Source: Acidobacteriota bacterium (GTDB lineage: Bacteria; Acidobacteriota; Terriglobia; Terriglobales; Acidobacteriaceae). Taken from it: a DNA stretch of 8,447 nt. Below the pieces are notes generated by a model. It was not told the origin of the DNA, made no database searches, and worked only from the letters and a program-made list of their open reading frames with translations. The DNA lies in the NCBI GenBank assembly GCA_021781255.1, contig JAJXXG010001042.1, positions 1-8,447 of the forward strand, in the 5' to 3' direction. A program made the translations under genes and the position numbers. Below, in pieces: positions 1-6,637 of the stretch (positions are counted from its first letter, which is position 1; every line of letters starts with the position of its first letter).

Positions 1-129
1 GTGATTGACGGCCGCAATCTGTTCGACCCCGCTGTGATGCAGCAGCACGGATTCACTTATCTCAGCGTGGGCAGGCCAGGGCTTCCTCTGCAGCCCGAAC
101 CCGTGACGCCTGTGCCCTTGACGCGCTAA
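1..129 (+). CDS. UDP-glucose 6-dehydrogenase family protein, C-terminal fragment
   Basis: The window opens inside this gene; frame 1 gives 42 residues ending at TAA (127-129). The fragment begins VIDGRNLFDP and continues with GFTYLSVGRP, which matches the C-terminal end of UDP-glucose/GDP-mannose dehydrogenases, where a D-G-R-N-L-(Y/F)-D-P motif is followed by G-x-x-Y-x-x-(I/V)-G-R. Known members oxidise UDP-glucose to UDP-glucuronate with two NAD+ in the cytoplasm. A proline-rich tail (PLQPEPVTPVPLTR) follows the conserved part and is probably disordered. Substrate cannot be settled from this piece because the NAD-binding domain and catalytic Cys lie upstream of the window; a GDP-mannose or UDP-N-acetyl sugar dehydrogenase is the alternative. 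Its place ahead of glycosyltransferase and fucose genes fits supply of a uronic acid donor. Confidence 0.75.
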   Translation: MIDGRNLFDPAVMQQHGFTYLSVGRPGLPLQPEPVTPVPLTR

Positions 130-137
130 GTAGCGCG
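122..137 (+). other. GC-rich inverted repeat across the dehydrogenase stop codon
   Basis: CGCGCT (122-127) and AGCGCG (132-137) are perfect reverse complements separated by AAGT, so the transcript could form a 6-bp hairpin with a 4-base loop. The T of the TAA stop closes the stem and its two A's are in the loop. No T-run follows, so this is not a canonical intrinsic terminator. It could be a weak attenuator, an RNA-stabilising element or chance in GC-rich DNA. Confidence 0.3.
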
Positions 138-199
138 AGGGCCCGGGATCAGCGGAGATAAACGGCATCGGCCTGATATGAGGAATGCTCGAAGAGCAA

Positions 200-1366
200 A
201 TGGAAAAGAGACTGCGCGTAGGCTTCGTGTCCATCGAAGATGCATCGTCGGAGGCCAGTTGGTCTGGCACACCGCTGAACATGCTGCGCGCGCTGCGCAG
301 CTCGCCGGGCGTGGATGTCGAAGTGATCAGCCCTCTGCGGCGGTCATGCAGGTGGCTCTATCTTCCTTTCAAGCTGTGGTCCGGCCTGACGAAAAAGACA
401 TTTGAATGGAGGCGGGAGGGACTGAGTCTTCGCTGTTTCGCTGCGCAGATTGAACCCGTGGTTCGCAGAAAAGAACTGGACGTAATCTTTTCCACGTCGT
501 CGATTCCCGTCGCGCGGCTGGCACCATCCATTCCGGCGGTCTTCTGGACGGATGCAAACTTTCACACAATGGACGGCTACTATACGCAGAACCTTTCGTC
601 GCGCACGCAAGCTTCGGGCCGTCGCCAGGAAGAGGCAGCGCTGCGGCGCGCTGATTATGCCTGCTATGCGTCGCACTGGGCCGCGGATGGCGCAAAGATG
701 TTCGCCGACCGCGAGCGCGTGAAGGTGCTGCCCTTCGGTCCCAATCTGCTCATCCAGCACACGCGGCAGGACGTGGAGAGGTGGATTCGCGAGCGCCGCG
801 AAGCAAGGCCGCAAAGTTGCACTCTGCTGTTTGTGGGCAGGAACTGGGTCCGCAAAGGCGGCGCCATCGCAGTCGAAACCGCGCGCAAACTCAATGAGGC
901 AGGCATCGCAACCACACTGCGTCTGGTTGGCTGCAATCCTCCAGGCCCGTTGCCGCCTTTTGTTGAAGTGCTGGGCCACATCAGCAAGAGCGAGCCGCAA
1001 GGCTACAAGCGCCTGGTTGACTTGTATCGCACATCGGACATCCTCATCCTTCCCTCGCGCGCGGAGCCGTTCGGCATTGTTGTCGCCGAGGCTGCCGCTT
1101 TTGGGCTGCCTGCGCTGGTCACGGCTTCGGGCGGGTTGGCTGAGACGGTGCAGGAAGGCAAGAGCGGGTTTCGTCTTCCCCTGGAAAGCGACGCCGCGCT
1201 CTGGGCTGAGCGGGCAAAGACGATTCTGGACGCATACGCCGCATTCGCGAGCCATGCGTACAACGAGTTCGAGAATCGCCTGAACTGGAGCGCCTCCGCG
1301 CGTTCTCTCGTGGAACTCCTGCGACTCGCGGCGCAAGAGAAAAGTCGCACAATGAAAATCGCCTGA
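200..1366 (+). CDS. Glycosyltransferase, GT-B fold, family 4-like
   Basis: Cytoplasmic, probably membrane-associated glycosyltransferase predicted to add one sugar from a nucleotide-sugar donor to a lipid-linked glycan; donor and acceptor are unknown. Numbered from the ATG at 200 (388 aa), the N-terminal Rossmann-like domain begins RLRVGFVSIED with a SWSGTP loop. The C-terminal domain starts at FVGRNWVRKGG (211-221), and the GT4 EX7E motif is EPFGIVVAE, with E289 and E297, followed by a GGLAE segment. Length is typical of GT4. The start is uncertain: ATG codons at 185 and 200 are both in frame. I prefer 200 because it leaves a short lead before the first strand and has GAAGAG just upstream (191-196, spacing only 3); the GAGGA before 185 touches the start codon. 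A 70-base gap separates it from the upstream dehydrogenase fragment and 99 bases from gmd. Confidence 0.9.
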   Translation: MEKRLRVGFVSIEDASSEASWSGTPLNMLRALRSSPGVDVEVISPLRRSCRWLYLPFKLWSGLTKKTFEWRREGLSLRCFAAQIEPVVRRKELDVIFSTSSIPVARLAPSIPAVFWTDANFHTMDGYYTQNLSSRTQASGRRQEEAALRRADYACYASHWAADGAKMFADRERVKVLPFGPNLLIQHTRQDVERWIRERREARPQSCTLLFVGRNWVRKGGAIAVETARKLNEAGIATTLRLVGCNPPGPLPPFVEVLGHISKSEPQGYKRLVDLYRTSDILILPSRAEPFGIVVAEAAAFGLPALVTASGGLAETVQEGKSGFRLPLESDAALWAERAKTILDAYAAFASHAYNEFENRLNWSASARSLVELLRLAAQEKSRTMKIA

Positions 1367-1451
1367 CGCGCCGCGTGGCCTGCAACAGCAACCTGAACCT
1401 ATGATTTGCAACTCATACGATTTCATCCAAGCACGACCAGCCCACAGGACC

Positions 1452-1457
1452 AAGGAG
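1452..1457 (+). promoter_or_regulatory. Ribosome binding site of gmd
   Basis: AAGGAG lies 8 bases before the ATG at 1466. This is the strongest Shine-Dalgarno match in the window. It fixes the gmd start at 1466 rather than at an in-frame TTG at 1406, which would add 20 residues that do not resemble the family. Confidence 0.85.
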
Positions 1458-1465
1458 CATACAAA

Positions 1466-2551
1466 ATGAAGCGAGCTCTCATTACAGGCGTTACGGGGCA
1501 GGATGGCGCCTATCTGGCTGAACTCCTGTTGACCAAGGGATATGAGGTGCATGGCATCAAGAGGCCCACCTCGCTGTTCAATACGGATCGCATCGATCAT
1601 CTTTACGAGGACCCGCACCAGGAAGCCCGGCACTTCATGCTCCACTACGGCGATCTCACAGATGGAAGCAGCCTGATCCGCGTCGTGCGCGAGGTGATGC
1701 CGGACGAAATCTACAATCTCGCGGCGCAAAGCCACGTGAAGGTATCGTTCGAGGAGCCGGAGTACACGGCCAACTCCGATGCGCTCGGCACGTTGCGCCT
1801 GCTTGAGGCAATCCGCATTGCGGGCCTCGAAAAAACGACACGCTTTTATCAGGCATCCACATCTGAGCTCTACGGCCTCGTGCAGGAGATTCCGCAGAAG
1901 GAGACAACGCCTTTCTATCCGCGCTCTCCCTACGCCATCGCCAAGCTCTATGCCTACTGGATCACGGTGAATTACCGCGAGGCCTACGGCATGTACGCGT
2001 GCAACGGAATTCTCTTCAATCACGAGTCGCCGCAGCGGGGCGAAACCTTTGTCACCCGCAAGATCACGCGCGCGCTCAGCCGCATCAAGGCCGGGCTGCA
2101 GAACCGCCTCTACCTCGGCAATCTCGATGCTCTGCGCGACTGGGGCCACGCGCGCGACTATGTGGAGATGCAGTGGCTGATGCTTCAGCAGGACCAACCG
2201 AGAGACTACGTCATCGCGACCGGCGAGCAGCACAGCGTGCGCGAATTCGTTGACGTCGCCGCCGGCTTTCTAGGCATGCAAATCACCTGGCAGGGAGCGG
2301 GCGCCGATGAAAAGGGACTCGACAAGGATGGCAATATAATTGTCGCCGTTGACCCGCGCTACTATCGCCCCACGGAAGTGGAGACGCTGCTCGGTGACGC
2401 CGGCAAGGCCAAGCGCGAACTCGGATGGCAGCCGCGCACCACCTTCCGCGAGCTGGTGAAAGAGATGGCAGAAGAAGATTTGAAAACGGCGGAGAAGGAC
2501 GCGCTGGTCAGAAAGCATGGCTACTCGGTCTTCAACTATCACGAGAACTGA
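1466..2551 (+). CDS. gmd: GDP-mannose 4,6-dehydratase
   Basis: Cytoplasmic NADP-dependent short-chain dehydrogenase/reductase of the extended type that converts GDP-D-mannose to GDP-4-keto-6-deoxy-D-mannose, the first committed step to GDP-L-fucose. The 361-aa product matches the family length. Visible motifs are the nucleotide-binding loop GVTGQDG (8-14) and STSELYG with T132 and E134. The catalytic Y156-x3-K160 lies in [10 protein letters not shown], and the hallmark [16 protein letters not shown] is at 185-200. These positions agree within one residue with the Thr-Glu-Tyr-Lys set known from E. coli Gmd. No key residue is missing. The C-terminus keeps the usual end in which the sugar-binding region is followed by a helix ([10 protein letters not shown]). 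The next gene, fcl, starts 21 bases after the stop, so the two probably share one transcript. GDP-rhamnose or perosamine synthesis from the same intermediate is possible in other loci, but the adjacent fcl points to fucose. Confidence 0.98.
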   Translation: MKRALITGVTGQDGAYLAELLLTKGYEVHGIKRPTSLFNTDRIDHLYEDPHQEARHFMLHYGDLTDGSSLIRVVREVMPDEIYNLAAQSHVKVSFEEPEYTANSDALGTLRLLEAIRIAGLEKTTRFYQASTSELYGLVQEIPQKETTPFYPRSPYAIAKLYAYWITVNYREAYGMYACNGILFNHESPQRGETFVTRKITRALSRIKAGLQNRLYLGNLDALRDWGHARDYVEMQWLMLQQDQPRDYVIATGEQHSVREFVDVAAGFLGMQITWQGAGADEKGLDKDGNIIVAVDPRYYRPTEVETLLGDAGKAKRELGWQPRTTFRELVKEMAEEDLKTAEKDALVRKHGYSVFNYHEN

Positions 2552-2572
2552 TTTCAAGAGGGCCGTGAAGCA

Positions 2573-3532
2573 ATGGAGAAGAACAGTCGCATCTTTGTTG
2601 CCGGACATCGGGGCCTGGTAGGCTCGGCCATCTGTCGCGGCCTTGAGCGCATCGGGTATTCCAGTCTGCTGCTGCGCACGCATGCTGAACTTGATCTGGG
2701 AGACCGCGCGGCCGTGCGAGCCTTTTTCCAGCACGAGCAGCCGGAGTTTGTCTTTCTTGCCGCAGCCAAAGTCGGCGGCATCCTGGCCAACAACACATAC
2801 CCCGCGGACTTCATTCGCGACAATCTTGAAATTCAAACCAACGTCATCGATGCAGGTCATCGCAGCGGCGTCAAGCGGTTGCTCTTTCTCGGGTCCAGCT
2901 GCATTTATCCCAGGCTTGCGCCTCAGCCCATCAAGGAGGAATATCTCCTGACCGGCCCGCTTGAGCCGACGAACCGCCCTTATGCCCTGGCCAAGATTGC
3001 CGGCATTGAAATGTGCTGGAGCTACAACCGTCAGTACGGAACGAAGTTTCTGGCGGCTATGCCGACCAATCTCTATGGGCTCGCCGACAATTTCGACCTG
3101 AACAACTCACACGTGCTTCCGGCGCTGATTCGCAAAGCGGCAACGGCAAAAACAAATGGCGCCGCCGCCATGGAAGTGTGGGGAACCGGCTCGCCGCGAA
3201 GGGAGCTGCTCTATAGCGACGACCTCGCCGAGGCCTGCATCTTCCTCATGAATCTTCCCGAGGCCACGTTTACAACGCTGCTGAATGACAGCGAACCGCC
3301 GCTGATTAACATCGGCACAGGAGACGATCTGACAATCCGCGAGCTGGCTGAAATGGTCTGTCGTGTCGTCGGCTTCACGGGGCAACTTCACTTCGATGCC
3401 TCACACCCAGATGGAACGCCGCGCAAGCTGCTCGATGTGTCGCGCATCCATGCGCTCGGATGGCACGCAAAGACCTCGCTCGAAGAGGGCATCCGGCGTG
3501 TTTACGCGGCGGTGGCGCAGCACTTTGCATGA
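2573..3532 (+). CDS. fcl: GDP-L-fucose synthase (GDP-4-keto-6-deoxymannose 3,5-epimerase/4-reductase)
   Basis: Bifunctional cytoplasmic NADPH-dependent enzyme that epimerises C3 and C5 of the Gmd product and reduces the 4-keto group to give GDP-L-fucose; also called wcaG. The 319-aa protein has the nucleotide-binding loop GHRGLVG (11-17) and AAAKVGGILAN. The LGSSCIYP segment carries S108 and C110, Y137-x3-K141 sits in NRPYALAK, and H180 is in NNSHVLPALIRK. These match the E. coli residues Ser107, Cys109, Tyr136, Lys140 and His179 with an offset of one, so both active-site functions look intact. The ATG is preceded by AAGAGGG (2556-2562) at a spacing of 10. It lies 21 bases after gmd, a pairing common in fucose-containing polysaccharide loci. 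Confidence 0.98.
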   Translation: MEKNSRIFVAGHRGLVGSAICRGLERIGYSSLLLRTHAELDLGDRAAVRAFFQHEQPEFVFLAAAKVGGILANNTYPADFIRDNLEIQTNVIDAGHRSGVKRLLFLGSSCIYPRLAPQPIKEEYLLTGPLEPTNRPYALAKIAGIEMCWSYNRQYGTKFLAAMPTNLYGLADNFDLNNSHVLPALIRKAATAKTNGAAAMEVWGTGSPRRELLYSDDLAEACIFLMNLPEATFTTLLNDSEPPLINIGTGDDLTIRELAEMVCRVVGFTGQLHFDASHPDGTPRKLLDVSRIHALGWHAKTSLEEGIRRVYAAVAQHFA

Positions 3533-3536
3533 GGTG
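3531..3536 (+). promoter_or_regulatory. Candidate ribosome binding site overlapping the fcl stop codon
   Basis: GAGGTG begins inside the fcl TGA (3530-3532) and ends 8 bases before an in-frame GTG at 3545. It favours GTG 3545 as the start of the double glycosyltransferase. The competing ATG at 3611 has no good Shine-Dalgarno sequence; the nearest purine stretch, AGAG at 3594-3597, is 13 bases away. The site lies in the loop of a weak TGCA/TGCA inverted repeat (3526-3538). Confidence 0.5.
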
Positions 3537-3544
3537 CATTGCGG

Positions 3545-5914
3545 GTGCACCGCAGCAGCCGGCAGAAATTCCCAGCACAGCGCAATCAAACCCAGAGCCG
3601 CGAACTCTTGATGACGACCACCCTGCAAAATCCGCGCGAGCGCACGGCGCCTGAAACTGGCGCACGGACAGCGTGCGATTTTGTTGTGGTCGGGCAATTC
3701 CCTCCGCCTGTTCACGGATTTTCCCAGGCCACAACAGATGTTGCGGCCCTGCTGGAAGCACGCGGCCTCCGGGTTGATCGGATTGATCTGAAGCCCATCA
3801 GAGACCGCAAGGGCTATTGGCCGTGTCTGAAGACCCGCTTGTCGCAGATCGCGCAAGCACTGTCGGCGGTGCGATGCGGGGCACAGCTTTATTTGGCGCT
3901 GTCAGGCGGAGCACGGCAGGCAGTCGATCTGATTTTTCTTGCAATCGGGCGGATTGGACACGCCAGAATTCATATTCATCACCATAGCTTTGCTTACCTT
4001 GACCGTACATCGCTGCTGACCAGGCTCTGCTTTCTTGTCGCGGGAAAGTCCGCGACGCATATCATGCTGTGCGGCCTGATGAAGAGGAAACTGCAGGAGA
4101 GCTACAAGACAGTGCGCAACGTTGAGGTAATCTCCAATGCATGTCTTCAGTCCGTTCGCTCTGCCCCCAAAGTCCGTACGGCTGTGCGGCGCATTGGATA
4201 TTTCAGCGCACTCACGCGGGAGAAGGGTATCTTTGAGTTCCTGCGCGTCGCCGCGCAGCTGGCCGAGCGCCATCCTGATTTGCAGTTCTCCATCGCCGGT
4301 CCGTGCAACGATGCGCATATTATGAGCGCGGTCCAGGAGGCACGCAGCCGAAGTGCGGGGATTGACTATATAGGACCGGTTTACGGCAGCGAGAAGGACT
4401 CATTTCTGGACTCGCTGGACGTGCTGCTGTTCCCGACAAGCTATCGCCATGAAGCTGAGCCGCTGGTGATCTGGGAGGCGATATCTTCCGGCATTCCGGT
4501 GATTGCGCGGGAGCGCGGATGCATTGGCGAGATGCTTTCCATGAGCGAATGCCAATCTGCTGCCATTCCGAGGGAAGCATCGTTCGTTTCCGCGGCAGTG
4601 CAGCAGATCGAAGGGTGGCTCGCCGTTCCGCAGTTGTTCAGCCGGCGCTCTGCATGCGTTCTGGCGCAATTCGAGCGCGTCGCAAAGCAGTCCGAATTCG
4701 CATTTGACCGCATCTTTCTCGATGCGGTGCAGGGCCGTGCTCCCCGCGGGCAGGAACACATCCGGCTGCTGCATGTCATTCAGACTGTGAAGCCGGAGTC
4801 CGGCGGACCGATTGAAGCGCTGCTGCGCATCTCTGAGGTGCTTACGCGCCGCGGCCATCACGTTGAGGTCGTCAGCCTGGACTTGCCCGAAGATATGGCG
4901 CATGAATCGATGCCGTTTAAAGCAACAGGCGTAGGCCCTGGAGTGCTTCGCTACACATATACGCCGCGGCTGACCGCATGGGTCAAGAAAAATTCCGCGC
5001 GCTTTGATGTGGTAATTCTGCACGGCCTCTGGGACTACTCGGCCTTTGGCGCATGGCGCGCTCTTCGCAAGTCCGGCACGCCCTATTTTGTTTTTGCGCA
5101 CGGCATGATGGATCCCTGGTTTCGCGAGAAGTACCCGCTCAAGCACATCGCCAAGCAGATCTATTGGTTGCTCGCCATTGGCCGCGTGCTGCGGGACGCC
5201 AAGGCTGTTCTTTTTACCTGCGAGGAAGAAAGAGCGCGCAGCCGCAACAGCTTTTGGGGATATGCCTACAACGAAGAGACCGTTGCCTTCGGAACTGCCG
5301 ATGCGAAGGGCGACGCGCGCGTCGAAAGGGCAGCCTTTGAGTCTGCCGTGCCGGCCCTGCAGGGCAGGCCCTTCCTGCTGTTCATGGGCCGCATTCATCC
5401 CAAAAAAGGCTGCGATCTCGTCATTCAGGCCTTTGCGGAAACTGCCGCTCGCACAACAACGCTCAATCTTGTGATGGCAGGTCCAGATCAGGTGGGATGG
5501 GCGAATGAACTCAAGCAGCTTGCGAAGAAACTGAAGGTGAGTGATCGTATCCATTGGACCGGGATGTTGAGGGGCGAGGTGAAGTGGGGCGCGCTGCGGT
5601 CTGCTCAAGCTCTGATTCTGCCCTCGCATCAGGAGAACTTCGGCATCGTTGTTGCCGAGGCAATGGCCTGCTCCACTCCGGTTCTTGTCAGTGACAAGGT
5701 CAATATCTGGCGCGAGATTCAATCCGCAAAGGCGGGCATGGCTGAGCCCGACGACCTGGCGGGAACGCGGCGGCTCATCACGCAATTCTGTTCTCTCAGC
5801 CAGGGCAGGCGCGAGCAGATGGGCGGTGCCGCACGAAGCGCATTTCTGCGCTATTTTGACATCGAGGCCGCTACGCGCGACCTGCTCCGGGTGATTGGCC
5901 CGGCGCTGGAGTAA
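3545..5914 (+). CDS. Tandem glycosyltransferase: two fused GT4-type GT-B enzymes
   Basis: One uninterrupted frame encodes two complete glycosyltransferases; GT4 proteins usually have 350-420 residues and this has 789 (767 from ATG 3611). Numbering is from GTG 3545. Domain A starts at GQFPPPVHG (50-58), with HHHS (145-148), a donor-domain start at FSALTREKG and an EX7E motif EAEPLVIWE (E303, E311). After a short polar linker (about 393-404, GRAPRGQE), domain B begins HIRLLHVIQTVKPESGGP. It has HGLW (493-496), HGMMDPW (519-525), FMGRIHPKKG (613-622) and a second EX7E motif ENFGIVVAE (E697, E705). No in-frame ATG lies near the linker; the first in domain B is near 4895, well inside the domain. 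Separate translation is therefore unlikely. It probably adds two consecutive sugars, one of which could be L-fucose given the adjacent gmd and fcl, but neither donor is known. The start is uncertain (TTG 3539, GTG 3545 or ATG 3611); the extra 22 residues before the ATG are polar and basic. Confidence 0.88.
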   Translation: MHRSSRQKFPAQRNQTQSRELLMTTTLQNPRERTAPETGARTACDFVVVGQFPPPVHGFSQATTDVAALLEARGLRVDRIDLKPIRDRKGYWPCLKTRLSQIAQALSAVRCGAQLYLALSGGARQAVDLIFLAIGRIGHARIHIHHHSFAYLDRTSLLTRLCFLVAGKSATHIMLCGLMKRKLQESYKTVRNVEVISNACLQSVRSAPKVRTAVRRIGYFSALTREKGIFEFLRVAAQLAERHPDLQFSIAGPCNDAHIMSAVQEARSRSAGIDYIGPVYGSEKDSFLDSLDVLLFPTSYRHEAEPLVIWEAISSGIPVIARERGCIGEMLSMSECQSAAIPREASFVSAAVQQIEGWLAVPQLFSRRSACVLAQFERVAKQSEFAFDRIFLDAVQGRAPRGQEHIRLLHVIQTVKPESGGPIEALLRISEVLTRRGHHVEVVSLDLPEDMAHESMPFKATGVGPGVLRYTYTPRLTAWVKKNSARFDVVILHGLWDYSAFGAWRALRKSGTPYFVFAHGMMDPWFREKYPLKHIAKQIYWLLAIGRVLRDAKAVLFTCEEERARSRNSFWGYAYNEETVAFGTADAKGDARVERAAFESAVPALQGRPFLLFMGRIHPKKGCDLVIQAFAETAARTTTLNLVMAGPDQVGWANELKQLAKKLKVSDRIHWTGMLRGEVKWGALRSAQALILPSHQENFGIVVAEAMACSTPVLVSDKVNIWREIQSAKAGMAEPDDLAGTRRLITQFCSLSQGRREQMGGAARSAFLRYFDIEAATRDLLRVIGPALE

Positions 5915-5930
5915 GCGTTTGAAGTACGCT
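5914..5930 (+). other. Short inverted repeat at the tandem glycosyltransferase stop
   Basis: AGCGT (5914-5918) and ACGCT (5926-5930) are exact reverse complements with a 7-base spacer. The first A is the last base of the TAA stop. The stem is only 5 bp and the downstream GTCTCTTG is not a T-run, so termination is not supported. Confidence 0.2.
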
Positions 5931-5948
5931 GTCTCTTGAATATGTCGG

Positions 5949-5961
5949 CCTGAAGATCAGG
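5949..5961 (+). other. Short inverted repeat in the leader of the acetyltransferase gene
   Basis: CCTGA (5949-5953), AGA, TCAGG (5957-5961) forms a perfect 5-bp stem with a 3-base loop. It ends 8 bases before the AAAAGG ribosome binding site of the acetyltransferase gene. It could modestly affect translation or mark nothing; no known operator is recognised. Confidence 0.2.
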
Positions 5962-5969
5962 ACGGACCC

Positions 5970-5975
5970 AAAAGG
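5970..5975 (+). promoter_or_regulatory. Ribosome binding site of the acetyltransferase gene
   Basis: AAAAGG lies 8 bases before the ATG at 5984 and supports that codon as the start. Confidence 0.65.
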
Positions 5976-5983
5976 TTGATCGC

Positions 5984-6577
5984 ATGGCTGTGGCTCCCAA
6001 TCGCAAGTATCAGCAGCTCGACCAATTCAAAATCCCGCCGGGATTTCGCGGCCGCTCCGCTGCATGGGTGCAGCTTTGGTGGTGCGTGCAGGCAACTCTC
6101 TTCGCGCTGTCGCCGCAGGTGATGTACGGATGGAGACGCTGGCTGCTGCGGCTGTTTGGCGCCAGCATCGGTAAGAGCGCTGTCATCCGCCCAGGCGTGC
6201 GCGTGACATACCCATGGAAGCTCACGGTTGGCGACTACTGCATGATCGGCGACGGCGTTGAGCTGTACACGCTCGGTGAAATCGAGATTGGCGATTGCGT
6301 CGTCATCTCGCAGCGTTCCTACATCTGCACCGGCTCGCATGACTATACGCGCCCGACCTTCGATATCTTCGCCCGCAAGGTTGTCATTGAATCGGAGGCG
6401 TGGCTGGCCGCGGATGTCTTTGTTGCTCCTGGCGTGCGCATCGGATACGGCGCGGTCATCGGTGCCCGCAGCTCGGTTTTCCGCGACGTGCCACCGGGCA
6501 TGCGCTGTGTAGGCACGCCCGCGCGCGTCGTGGGAATGCGCACAATGCAGCCTCAAGCGCAGCGCGGAGCTTCCTGA
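5984..6577 (+). CDS. WcaF-like putative polysaccharide O-acetyltransferase
   Basis: Predicted acetyl-CoA-dependent acyltransferase that decorates a sugar of the exopolysaccharide in the cytoplasm. The 197-aa protein is close in length to WcaF of colanic acid loci. An N-terminal helical region (about 25-58, with WVQLWWCVQATLFALSPQ and YGWRRWLLRLFG) is typical of this group. It is followed by hexapeptide repeats of the left-handed beta-helix type from about 60 to 175 (IGKSAVIRPGVRV, VGDYCMIGDGV, IGDCVVISQRSYICTGSHDY, VAPGVRIGYGAVIGARSSV). The likely catalytic histidine is H119 in GSHDY. The end GTPARVVG is the usual close of the helix in this superfamily. It sits 69 bases after the tandem glycosyltransferase and 60 bases before the flippase. 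Acceptor sugar is unknown; a serine acetyltransferase or a nodulation NodL-type role is less likely in this context. Confidence 0.88.
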   Translation: MAVAPNRKYQQLDQFKIPPGFRGRSAAWVQLWWCVQATLFALSPQVMYGWRRWLLRLFGASIGKSAVIRPGVRVTYPWKLTVGDYCMIGDGVELYTLGEIEIGDCVVISQRSYICTGSHDYTRPTFDIFARKVVIESEAWLAADVFVAPGVRIGYGAVIGARSSVFRDVPPGMRCVGTPARVVGMRTMQPQAQRGAS

Positions 6578-6585
6578 GGCGAAGC
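6569..6585 (+). other. Short inverted repeat with the acetyltransferase stop codon in its loop
   Basis: GCTTC (6569-6573) and GAAGC (6581-6585) are exact reverse complements; the 7-base spacer holds the TGA stop (6575-6577). There is no following T-run. A competing pairing of GCCTC (6550-6554) with GAGGC (6576-6580) is possible. Function, if any, is unknown. Confidence 0.22.
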
Positions 6586-6637
6586 CCATGCAGGCAAATA
6601 GGGGCGTTGTCGAAACGCGTCGTTCAATCGGGAGAGT

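Noticed and set aside
118..146. Possible promoter (TTGACG at 118-123) at the end of the dehydrogenase gene
   Set aside because: No acceptable -10 hexamer lies 16-18 bases downstream; that region is GGCCCGGG-like.
178..405. Small 75-codon frame at the start of the first glycosyltransferase gene
   Set aside because: It overlaps that gene in another frame, has no ribosome binding site, and has an Arg/Ala-rich product.
1406..1465. Twenty-residue N-terminal extension of gmd from a TTG codon
   Set aside because: The ATG at 1466 has a strong AAGGAG at 8 bases, and [14 protein letters not shown] is the normal N-terminus of the family.
344..2233. Long open frame of 629 codons on the - strand opposite the first glycosyltransferase and gmd
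   Set aside because: It runs antisense across two well-supported genes and ignores their boundary. Its product is rich in Arg, Ala, His and Cys with no recognisable domain. Long antisense frames are common opposite GC-rich codon usage.
4400..5785. Open frame of 461 codons on the - strand opposite the tandem glycosyltransferase
   Set aside because: It is antisense to a frame with clear GT motifs in both halves, has no family resemblance, and is explained by codon bias.
5914..5937. Possible intrinsic terminator after the tandem glycosyltransferase gene
   Set aside because: The stem is only 5 bp with a 7-base loop and is followed by GTCTCTTG rather than a T-run. The next gene follows at 69 bases on the same strand.
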